NCBI GenBank assembly: GCA_031310005.1
Contig: CM062384.1
Location: 2,294,001-2,358,000, forward strand
Length of the DNA stretch: 64,000 nt
Reading direction: 5' to 3'
Origin: Dactylellina haptotyla
Lineage: Eukaryota; Ascomycota; Orbiliomycetes; Orbiliales; Orbiliaceae
Positions 33,602 to 43,526 of the stretch are shown in pieces (positions within the stretch are counted from its first letter, which is position 1; each line of letters starts with the position of its first letter). The notes below the pieces were generated by a model. It was not told where the DNA came from. It saw only the letters and a list, made by a program, of their open reading frames with translations, and ran no database searches. Position numbers and translations under genes: made by a program.

Positions 33602-36185
33602 CACTACCACTACCACTTCTACGACTACTCCTACAACGACCACTACGACCACTACAACTACTAGCACCACATCTTCGAGCACCACATCTTCGAGCACCAC
33701 ATCTTCGAGCACCACCACCACAGAGAGTAGTACAACAGAAACCATTACGATAGATACTACGGATACAAGCACTGATACCACCAGTACCGACAGTACGGGT
33801 ACTGACACGACGACTGATACAACCACCACAGAGTCATCGACGAGCAGTACTTCGACCTCCTATGGTAGTGTGAAAGTATATGCGCATCCCACCGCACCAT
33901 GCACAGTACCCGGCGCAACATGTGAATTTTATTCCATGGAAGTCGCCCCAACGCTGTACTTTGTTTACACCGTCACTGTCGACCCAGACGCAACAACCAC
34001 TGCAGCATTTGACCCAGGCTACCCTGTGCTTGGACTTTCTACCGACGATGGCTCGGTCACCACAATATCACCGGGCGATCCTATTCTCTCCCAGACTGAC
34101 AATATCCTGCCAAGTGCGTACGCCACGGAAACGGAAGATACTACTCGTTTCCATTACGCCACAACGTTCCAGTACATCTTTCACTATTCACTCCCCGATG
34201 ACTACGTTCCTCCTGCTCCCACAGGAGAACCGGAAACCGGAACAGAAACAACTGCGGTGGCTCCCACGACATCTGACGTATGCCCTGATAACACCCAGAT
34301 GGTCACAGTGCCTCCTTATAGCACGTTGGACTTGAATGTATTTAAATTCTGCAAGCAGTACCAATTTGCAGCGAACTTCACAAGAACCTTGGCTATCACC
34401 ACAAAGACAGCTGTCGTTATCGAGACCAAGGGTCAAGACCAGGTCAACAATATGAATAACCCAAATTCAAAAACGCAGGAACAACAGCAGGGAGTGCCCC
34501 CCAACAGCAAGACGACATCTACTACCACTGAGGAGGTCCCGAATTCAAATCCACCAGGCCTAGCACAACCAAAGACAACTACCCAAGGTTCAGGTGAAGT
34601 AGAGAGGCCCAAGGATCCTGCGGGTCCCAATTCGGACCCCCCGAAAGAGCCTCCTACCGAAGCGCCAACCCAGAATCCGAATCCGAATCCTCCAACTCGA
34701 GGACCCGATCAACCGGCATCTGAACCTCCAAATCAACCACCAACTAACAGCCCTAATCCTACCGAGGTTCCCAACTCGAATCCGTCTCCAAATCCAACGG
34801 GCCCTAATCCGCAGCCCAGTCAGACCTTGAATACGGATGACTTTGTTCCCGTAGTGGTCCCTGGCCCTAATACCAGTGCAGCTCCAGGCCAAACGGTAGC
34901 TCCGGGACCCAATCCAACACAGAGAACAAACCCAGAGCCAAGCATCACTGCTATTCCCGTAACTACCACCATCAACGGCCGCAGGACTACGACCACAAGT
35001 TTGGTCGGTATCACAATGGTGCCCAAGACCACCGTGGTCAGAATGCCAGATGGATCCAGCTCAACCATTGTACTTCTGACGGAATCAAGGGTTCCAATTA
35101 CGTCTTTCACATCCTTCACGGGACGGATATCTGCCAGTCCGGTCGTTACGACCATAAACGGTCGCCGAATGACGTTTATCAGAGTGGAATCCGTATCAGC
35201 CAAGCCAACTGTAGTGGAGATAACTACCTCTATCAACGGCCGGCAGACGGTGCTAACCTCTACTTTCTTCATTCCTACAACGGTGGCCGTGCCGCAATTC
35301 ACACCATTCCTCACGACTACCATTGGACCGACCATTATCAATGGCGTCCCTACGTTTGGCCCTCGCATCGTGACTCTGTCTCCGCTGACAAGGACAACAT
35401 ATCTTACGGATATCGTATCGGGAACCACTAGGATACGCAAGACGTCGTATATCTTACCTGCAACATCCACCCTGCCAGATCCACTCGTGCGAACAATCCA
35501 GATATCGACTGTGATCGATGGAACCACGACTACGATCAACTTCCCAATCTCGCTATCGGCCTCGGCGACATCAACGGTCGTGACTACAACTATCGATGGT
35601 ACGAGACGAGTAATCACGACGACATTCTTCCTCCCATCAGGAGTGCCAATCATCGCCCTCCCATCCGTCATCCTCGAGACTACTAGAATCAGTGGAGTGG
35701 AAACTACCTTCTCGGAATTCTACAGTATCGTCCCTATCAGGATCACCACAACCATTAACGGCAAGAGGACCGTCGTGCTAGTTCCATCTGTGGTCCCAAT
35801 CACCACTCCTGCGAACTTGTTCTCAACATCGTACATCAGAACCACCATAAATGGCCGTCCGACGTCCGTGTCCGAAGTATACTTCCTCAAACCGACCAGC
35901 ATCACGACGGTCATCGACGGTAGGACCAGCATCATCACCACTACGACCGCGGTGAAGGTTTCATCGGCGGATCTCCCCGAAATTACATCCACAATCAGCC
36001 TGCCGTCGAATAATACTGTAAATTCGACGAGTATTTCCGCACAGCCGAAGATTACAGGCCCGGCGACTGGAGTGACATTTGCGCCACCACCGGAGAAGAC
36101 GGACGCTGCATCGAGCATAGGCCTCAGCAGCGTATTTGTTTGTGTTGGCGCGCTGATTTCATCCGTTTTGATAATGTTCTTATAA
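32934..36185 (+). CDS. Thr-rich mucin-like GPI-anchored surface protein
   Basis: A single 1083-residue ORF. Signal peptide MRLPTATVLLLLLSAVSNVVG, then ~270 residues of almost pure Thr broken by Pro and Ser, expected to be densely O-mannosylated. Residues ~310-480 look like a small folded region with Cys pairs (APCTVPGATCEFYSMEV, TSDVCPDNTQMVTVPP). A Pro/Asn-rich linker (~500-660) follows, then ~10 loose repeats of the pattern T-T-x-I-[ND]-G-x-[RT] over residues ~670-1020, and a hydrophobic tail (GLSSVFVCVGALISSVLIMFL) typical of GPI addition. It is probably a cell-wall or adhesion protein; that role is inferred from architecture. The Thr part is encoded by a long ACN-triplet array that should be length-variable between strains. 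Confidence 0.85.
33031..33660 (+). repeat. ACN-triplet coding microsatellite
   Basis: About 630 bases made almost wholly of ACA/ACC/ACG/ACT codons (Thr) with scattered Pro, Ser and Arg codons. It includes a pure ACT run near 33557-33600. Confidence 0.9.
33663..33710 (+). repeat. 15-bp tandem repeat within the mucin gene
   Basis: Three direct copies of AGCACCACATCTTCG, in frame (Ser-Thr-Thr-Ser-Ser), followed by a partial copy. Confidence 0.85.
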
Positions 36186-37249
36186 GCAAAAGTTTCCCTA
36201 ACGCCTGTGACGCTTCATATTTTGGGGGAGTACATCATTTTGATATCTTATGTGTTGACGAGTCGAGCATCATTCTGTTTCTGATATCCATGTTCCTTTC
36301 TTCTATATATATTTTATAATCACCATTTTTTATTCATTTCAAAAAAAGATCTCTTTGTCATAGCGAAGAAGCGTGCATATACGTCTTTCTATCGAGTTAG
36401 CGGAATCTAAAATATTATCAGCCAAACCTGATACATAGTAATCTGTAACGTTCGCGGAGTCGTGCTCACCTGTGACATCCGATCGAGCGAGCACCGCCTT
36501 CTGTGTTGTCCCGTTCGCTTCCCATTCGATTTTTGCGCTTGCTCGTAACACCCAGCTGAAGCGAACGCCGTAACTGGAATCAGCGTGCGAGCTCGACTGG
36601 GCACCACGGCGATAAGCTACCTTTTAGCTGCTCGGAATGTCGAAAGTCGGAGCCAGGAGACATCCCGTGTGAGGCAGAGTGAGGCACCTCCGCCCTAGTC
36701 CGACCGGGCTCCGCCTACAAAGGCATTTCCTATTATCAAACCAGAATTTTCCAGGCGCTCACTGTTTTTTTTTTCGTCTTCCATTAGCGCACACCCCGCA
36801 AGAGACCTCGAGTGAGGCGCAGCCCGTCGGTGGTGCAAACCTACCGAGTACGTAAGCTCCTGTGTGCATGTGCGAGGCCTGCCAATGTTCCCTAGTGGCA
36901 AACCTGTGGTCTGTCTGCCAATCTGCACCCGTCGGAGCAGAGTCCAAGGAAAAAAGTGATTCTGGCAGATGACGAATGTCTGGAATGAGGTGGAAGAACC
37001 TGCTTCCGAGAAGGCCCATATATTATACGTTTCGCGACCGTAGTTCTTTCTTTTAAATTCCCTTTCATCTTTTTTATCTTTATTGTAACAGTTTAAATAT
37101 CTAATTCTTGCAATACATCTCTCCACCACGCGCGCAATATTGAAGGCAACCCGACGTCATAGCCAGATACAACGCAACACGCACGCAAATAACCACACAC
37201 ACAACTACATCGTAAACCTCGAGATAGTCTTCAGACACTAAACGCAGAT
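36186..37249. other. Intergenic, no gene seen
   Basis: 3' flank of the mucin gene and promoter of the small membrane-protein gene. It is GC-richer around 36470-36960 with short chance ORFs on minus. CA-rich leader at 37130-37210. Confidence 0.5.
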
Positions 37250-37733
37250 ATGGTCTTACTGGAGATCTGTCTCGTCGTCGGTGGCGTCATCTTCTTCAAG
37301 AACAGAAGGTTAGTGAAACAACCTCCATAGCTAGATATCACTTCAAATAGTGAATAACATCCACTAACTGTAAACGTGCCGAAATAGTAAGAGAAAGGCC
37401 GAACGTGCCGCCAGAGAAGAGTGGTACCAATCCGGCCGCAGCCAATACAACCAATCTCCCCCATTACAACAAGGACCACCACCGCAATTCTCTCCTTACG
37501 CCCCTCCCGAAATTCCTCAGTCGCCGACACAAAAGCGCCCCGCGCTTTATGGACACAATCCTGTCTCATCACCCCAGCCACCCGTGATGTCAGGACCTGC
37601 TCATCAGCATTACGGCGGCGGTAGAGACGAGGCGCCACCGGCATACGCTAGCTTGCGGCCACAAGATCGTGCGCTCGGTTATGAGAGGCAGGAGTATCAG
37701 AATGCGCAGCAGCATACGTACGGAAAAAGATAA
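37250..37733 (+). CDS. Small single-pass membrane protein with a PPxY motif
   Basis: Exons 37250-37308 and 37388-37733 give 134 residues. A very short N-terminal hydrophobic segment (VLLEICLVVGGVIFF) is followed at once by a basic stretch (KNRRSKRKAERAAREEW) that would keep the rest in the cytosol. The tail is Pro/Gln/Tyr-rich and contains EAPPAYASL near residues 105-113. PPxY is the core ligand for WW domains such as those of Rsp5/Nedd4 ubiquitin ligases, so this could be a membrane adaptor; that is inference. The tail is otherwise low-complexity. The intron is GTTAGT...ATAG with a CACTAAC branch site. Many fungi have similarly built small proteins of unknown role. Confidence 0.75.
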
Positions 37734-39028
37734 ACGAGTTACGATCTAGAGTGGAAGCATTTGTTTTCTCTTTGGGGTGTTTATTGTTTTTAGTGTATTT
37801 GGGTGATCCGTCTAGTTATGACCCTGAACTTCTCTCGAGCTTGGAGGGTATGACCTGGATGTAAGTCATGTTTTTCGCCATAGCGAGGAAATCATCCAGA
37901 CCATTATCCAGACAGCTATTTTCGTCGGCATAACGGAGGCCTATCGGATAGTCCGCTAGTAGCCGTCGAAGATCAAGACGGAATGTCTCTTTGCGCTCTG
38001 GAACTTTCTTGGAAAGCATTTGCTTCTTTATGAAGGATACCTGTGGTTTTTTTATTGGATATTTCGAGGTTTCATGTCAAGCGATCTTTATTTTTCCTTC
38101 AACATTTGGAGTTCGTTGTTATTGTTTTCGCTGGTATCCTTTCTTGTGTACATGTATTTACTGTGATTATTCTAAATACTACTATCTAATTATTTCTTTT
38201 GTCGACTCTTCCTTCTCCAGGATCTTGGGCTCCTTTTAAGAACTAAATCATGACGACCCTCGAGTTTTTCCCCCTCTCGTTAGTAATATCGGATCCCGAC
38301 GGGTCCAGATCACAAGAGGCTAAATTTGAATGCTCTAGATCAAGGGACGGCACTTTTGAAATTGAGACTCGCCTTCACTCTCTTTTCTGTTCCTGCAGAT
38401 TTCCCGCATCTAGTTAATCCGGTTCCGGGCGATTTAACTCAACAAAGCCAAGCTCAGCTGGACGATATGTCGAATCCGCATTTGGAAATGACACTCAAGT
38501 CGCGATATCATTGAGACTCTCATTCTCCTCTCAATCTCGTGCTCTAGACCGCGGGAGTCCCAAACTCCCAGATCGAGGTGTAAAATGCCGACCCGGCCTG
38601 AGCATATACAAGAAAATCCAGAAGTCACCGGACGCTCACTTGCTGTGTCCGTGATCTGATCATGGCCGAAGCCGTACCTCTTTCCGAAAACGGCAATCCG
38701 CGATCTTTTACAACGTCTGCAACACAACATGATCCGCGGTAGCCAAACTCAGGTCAAGTGATCCAGACTTAGGTAGTTTTCGGACTCGGATCCGAGTTAG
38801 CCAGAACGCTCAACTGACCTCGCCGGCCTAGCGAGTCGCGCGGATCTGGACCGCACCTGCATTAAGGGATGAATGGCGCACAATCTCGCGAAACTGCCAG
38901 GTTCGAGAACGAGAACCTCGTGGCTGCGGGAAGCGAGATTTCGGCACCCTAAGGCCCTCGAGGGCCTGGATGCCATTGTATAGAACACTACCTGTTAAAT
39001 AACGGCCATTGAGAGCACGAACTTCAGC
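37734..39028. other. Intergenic, no gene seen
   Basis: About 1.3 kb. Minus ORFs at 37816-38019, 38434-38730 and 38797-38988 show no coding character that I can support. Confidence 0.5.
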
Positions 39029-39036
39029 TATATAAG
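39029..39036 (+). promoter_or_regulatory. TATA box upstream of the PAN-like gene
   Basis: TATATAAG, 320 bases before the ATG at 39350. The leader between them is pyrimidine-rich and may be long. Confidence 0.5.
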
Positions 39037-39349
39037 GCCCATAAAGTGACCCTATGTCCTAGATATCTTTTCATTATTATCGACAAGCTCATAGCTCAAA
39101 TTACTACTACTCACCTTAGTCTATCCCTTCCACTGGAATCCTGCAATCTTCTTACACTCTTTCTTAAAACAGTTTCAATCAAATCTTATCTTCTTATCAC
39201 TCTCCTTATCCTAAACCATTTTACTTCGGTCTAAATAAACTACTGCAAGTTTCTACAGCCAAAAGCCGACTAGCATCTTCAGAGATTTGGTAAAAGCTTC
39301 AAAGACACGAGAGAACTTCTAACACAAACCCCACGGGAAATTATACAAA

Positions 39350-40321
39350 ATGAAGGCTCCGAGCGCACTTTTGCTCGCTTCGCTCTCCAGTCTATTGTTC
39401 GAAGTTGTAAGCGCCGCTCCAGCAGCCGCTAAGAAACCAAAGACCACCTACACCACCATCCCGGTTATCACTATCTTTGTGCAACAGGTCACAACCACGG
39501 TCCCGGTAACCATTAACACTTCGATCAAATCGAAAGGAAAATACACTTTCACCCCAAATGTTGTGATCACTGTGAAAACAGCCCCCACAAAACTCAGGAC
39601 AACCACTTTCGGAACTACCGTCTACGACAGCACAATCACTTCGGTATACTATACCCAAGTCCCAGTAACACCAGCACCAACTACAACCTCCAAACCTTCA
39701 ACCACCGCCGATTCCTCCCCAGCATCTTGCACAGGTGTCGAAGGTACCGCCTCAGACGCTTACTTCAACCTTCAAATCGGTGACTATTACTCTAACATCC
39801 CCGACGCTAAATCCTGCTCCGACAAATGCGCACTCTTCGACGACTGTTACGCGTTCGAATACCTCGCCAAACCTGACCCGCAATATCCGCAAAACTGCTG
39901 GCTCTACGCCAAATCCTTCACTAGCTACGTCACAAAGGACTCAACAGGCTTCGTCTTCTACGACCAGTCATGCTTCGCTCCAGTCAAGGGTCAAACCACA
40001 CACTCCTACCCGAAAGATAAAGTCTGCGGTAACCTCTGGGGCAGCAGCACACAGTACGGCCGGACCACCACTGGTGCTATCTTTGCGGGCAGTATTGATA
40101 CTTGTGCCAAGTACTGCTTAAGCCAGGCGAATTGCAAGGTGTACATGTACAGCGAGATCGAGTTTCAGGATGGCCAGAACTGTCATACATACTCTGGCGC
40201 GTTGGAAGATTACTATGATGTTAGCGGCGCGGTTGGCAAACCCGTGGCTACGATTGAGGATATGAGAGCGCAGGGTGTGTACAGGATCGGTTTCGAGAGG
40301 GAGTGTGCTACTGCTGTTTAG
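39350..40321 (+). CDS. Secreted protein with PAN/apple-like Cys-rich repeats
   Basis: A single-exon gene of 323 residues. Signal peptide MKAPSALLLASLSSLLFEVVSA; then a Thr/Val-rich segment to about residue 120 (TTYTTIPVITIFVQQVTTT) likely O-glycosylated; then two related Cys-rich units of ~95 residues, SCTGVEGTASDAYFNLQIGD...SFTSYVTKDSTGFVFYDQSC and KVCGNLWGSSTQYGRTTTGA...RIGFERECATAV. Each has the paired pattern C...C..KC/YC...C..Y.Y...NC..Y seen in PAN/apple-type domains, which bind carbohydrate or protein. No catalytic motif. Extracellular or wall-associated. It converges with the monooxygenase gene, with 182 bases between stop codons. Confidence 0.8.
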   Translation: MKAPSALLLASLSSLLFEVVSAAPAAAKKPKTTYTTIPVITIFVQQVTTTVPVTINTSIKSKGKYTFTPNVVITVKTAPTKLRTTTFGTTVYDSTITSVYYTQVPVTPAPTTTSKPSTTADSSPASCTGVEGTASDAYFNLQIGDYYSNIPDAKSCSDKCALFDDCYAFEYLAKPDPQYPQNCWLYAKSFTSYVTKDSTGFVFYDQSCFAPVKGQTTHSYPKDKVCGNLWGSSTQYGRTTTGAIFAGSIDTCAKYCLSQANCKVYMYSEIEFQDGQNCHTYSGALEDYYDVSGAVGKPVATIEDMRAQGVYRIGFERECATAV

Positions 40322-40503
40322 AAATATCCTGGTGTTTTTCTGGTTTCCTATAAAAGTGAATATTTTCTCGGGTTGGTTTGCTTGCTTGCTACGGTTTTAA
40401 AAGCTAGAAATTTGTTTTTTTGAAAAGCGGTATAGATTTATAGTTGTATTCAAATAAAAAAAAATAAGAAAGCGAAATGCGTACAAAGATTTTCTATGTC
40501 TAT

Positions 40504-42589
40504 TTACAATTTAATCATGAACCGTGCAAAATACGCCTCTAAACTCCCCGTGTCGTCGACCGCTACCACCGTAGCGACATATCCATCCGGTCTGACAATA
40601 ACAATGCACCCTTCGTCCCGATCGATACCAAAATTCTCGTATACACGCCCGTGTCCTTCGTGATAGCTCTCGTCGTCCGCGTAGATCTTCCAGTAATCCC
40701 ATCCTCTCGCTTTATCTAGTGGATGAAACGCCTCAGGTAGCGACTGTAACTCTACGTCGAGTCGCTTCGCTGAGTGAACTGTCAGAATCTCGATTACCGA
40801 GTCTCGTGGGGTATTTTCCGGAGTATAAGCCGAAACCATTCCCGTCGAGGAAGAGAAGTAGTCCCCAAGCTTCTCATAGCGAGTGTAGAGATTTGGTTTG
40901 GAAATATTCCCGGGGAATACGATGAGTCTGAATCTTCCGTCTGAAGGGAGTAATTTCTGCAACTCAACGGGAAGCGAGTCCGATTGGTTTACGACTTTGT
41001 GACTGGGAAGGCGCATTCCGATCTTTAGTTTCTCAGCTAGGCTCGGTTTACACCTTACCCCGCCGACTTTACCTTCGTCTTCTTTTACGACGAGGATATT
41101 CGGGCCGTAGTCAACGCTTAGACCAGCGGCGAATACGGCGCCTTGGTGGAATACCTTTCTGAACTCTTCGAGGCTGATACCAGTTTCGTCGGAGACGTCT
41201 TTCGCTGGCCGTCCGGAGAATAGCTTTGAGAATTTCTGGTCGAACGCGATAAGGTCCCGCGCGATCTGTTGGCGTTCTGTGGGGTACGTCTTTAGGATCT
41301 CGCGAGTAGCTTGACCACGGGCTACAAGGCCGATCTTCCAGCCGAGATTGTAGGAATCCTGAAGGGAGACATTCTGACCCTGGCCGGCTTTCGGGCTGTG
41401 TGTATCTGCAAGCTGTTAGAGCCAGAATTTACCACAAGTTGAATCTCAGTTGTAACATACGGACTGCATCTCCGGCCAAAAATACTCTTTCAAATTTATC
41501 GAATCCATCGGATACCCGCTGAGCGATCTGATAAGCCGTAAACCAACCGCAGTGCTCGTATTCGAGCTTGTATGGAGCGATGATTTTCTGCGCGGCTTTC
41601 AATATCTGCTCCGGTGTAACTTTCGATCGGTCTACCGCTCCTCCGCCCTCTGAAACCTCTTTGAGTTGGATATACAACCTCACCACACGTTTCTCTCTCG
41701 GTATCACCATGAGTGACCCGGAAGACGCAGAGTGGATTAGAGAACGGACTCTGATGTCTGGAAAATCAGTGATGGGGATTATATCCAGCACGCCCCAGAT
41801 AATCTCTGTATGCTCTCCCTCCATTTTAAACCCAAGTTGTTTCCGAGTCCAGCTGTGTGCACCATCGCACCCAACTAGGTACTTCACCCTGACGACCTCC
41901 TCGGTACCCTCTTTCCCTGACGCCTTTCTAATCAAGTCGTCTGTATCATCCGGCGTGAGATTCGACCTGAACAGTCCGTTCGGGATATTCTTCCCCTGAT
42001 CTGGCGTTGCTTCCTCATCTGTCAAATGTTGGAGTCGAATGGTAATCGGATACGCCGCCGCATCTTCAACTTTCTCCTCATTGATCTGTAAGCTCGACGG
42101 CAAAATCGCCCGTTCCACACGAACGGTATCACCATCTTCTTTCAGATGATCTAAGAAGAACCGCTCCATCCTCCCCTGATGTAGCACGCATTCCGTGAAC
42201 CTGCTAAATCCCTGCGGAGTATCCGGCACCCGCCCTGTACGCTTGATAACTCCGTTCTCGTCCGGGTTCCAGAAACACACTTCGAGCATGTGGTTCGATT
42301 CTTTCCAGACGCGGTCAATTCCAAAGCTATCGAGTATTTCGAGCGTGCGGCATTGGAAACCGTCGGCTTGGCCGGCCATGATTTTCGTGGAACGCTTATC
42401 TACCATGCGCGTACGGATATTAAGGCGGGAGAGCCAGGTTGCCAGCATTAGCCCTTTAAGAGAGTTACGAGTTAGCACTCAGTAAGTCCCTATAATTATG
42501 CGCGATATCATCTGAGGCTACTAGGAGAGTATACCTGCTGGCCCTGCGCCAATTATCAGGACATCGACATCTGATTCTGGTGGTGTCAT
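40504..42589 (-). CDS. FAD-dependent aromatic monooxygenase (phenol 2-monooxygenase type)
   Basis: Flavin hydroxylase using NAD(P)H and O2 on a phenolic ring. Exons 42589-42535, 42453-41461 and 41405-40504 give 649 residues, the usual length of the phenol-hydroxylase group. The Rossmann FAD motif is VLIIGAGPAG at 10-19; GCDGAHSWTRKQLG is the DG motif; FLAGDAVHTHSPKAGQGQN (from ~343) is the GD/FAD-ribityl motif, split by an intron after GDAV. The last ~170 residues (from about RLPSHKVV) fit the thioredoxin-like dimerisation domain of phenol 2-monooxygenases, ending FARFMIKL. A minus-strand TATA-like element (42753-42743) precedes it. The physiological substrate cannot be told from sequence. 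It is tandem with, and downstream of, the Zn2Cys6 regulator gene. Confidence 0.92.
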
Positions 42590-42742
42590 TTTTGTGTTGA
42601 CAGGCGTAAATTCCAACAATTGCGCCAAAGTGCAGAAAGAAGATGAGATTGAGCAATGAAATAAAAGTGACTGGAGAATATACTCTAAGCTTCACAGATC
42701 CAAGATGATCGTCTGATCCTACCAATGTTATAACCCCTAGGC

Positions 42743-42753
42743 TTTATATATTA
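42743..42753 (-). promoter_or_regulatory. TATA-like element of the monooxygenase gene
   Basis: On minus it reads TAATATATAAA, about 155 bases upstream of the ATG at 42589. Confidence 0.5.
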
Positions 42754-42759
42754 ATACTC

Positions 42760-43526
42760 TCCCAAGCCAGGAGGCCTACAAAGACACCGATGTCATAGTG
42801 CAGCCAGCAGTAACGTTAGCATTCCAGCATTCCACGACCAATGCATGGCGCCTCAGTGGACAAACACATGCGCGTTTCGGCCCGAAATTAACTACCGACT
42901 TGTCCTGGTCTGGGGATACCCCAAAGAGTGGGGTTATTCCCATTGGAAATATTCTTGCGGGGAGCGCACGTTTTTGCGTTCCTAGCATGCCAAATACTAG
43001 CAAGCGGGATCTTGAATAAGCTGCTTGCATAATCATAGCGAGACTTAGTAAGGTGATTAGGTCTCGGAAAGAGGGTTTGAGGCGACTGGGTTTCTTCGTT
43101 TCCTGGGTTTCCTATACGACTTTTCTCGTAAATTGCATCAATGCTCTCACTTTTGTTTCAAATTTCAGTAGTATTGTGTCCTTTAACCAATTTTATATTT
43201 TATTTCTTTAATCGAAAAAAAAATATTGCTTTAAAAATCAGAAATGCTAAGTTAATACATGGTATACGGGTTTAACTTTTATAGGTTTCTTCAAATGGAT
43301 TTAAAAAAACATAAAAACGAAGAGAAAGGAGTAGCAAAGTAAGAAGTAAAAAATGGAATAAGAATAAAAATAGCGCCTCCAATGCTGATAACTACGGCCA
43401 CTCTTCGATCGCCCAGGTCCGCTTAAAACTCCTCAACGGCACTATTAAAGATATTAATCATCAGTCAAAAGAAAGCTCCCCAAAACAGAAACTCCTGTAA
43501 GCGTACAAATAGTCAACAAAAAATTT
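42760..43526. other. Intergenic, no gene seen
   Basis: Between the monooxygenase promoter and the 3' end of the regulator gene. AT-rich from 43150 to 43360. Confidence 0.55.

Noticed and set aside
34820-35671. 283-codon minus Val-rich ORF
   Set aside because: Antisense of the Thr-rich mucin; GTN codons arise from ACN.
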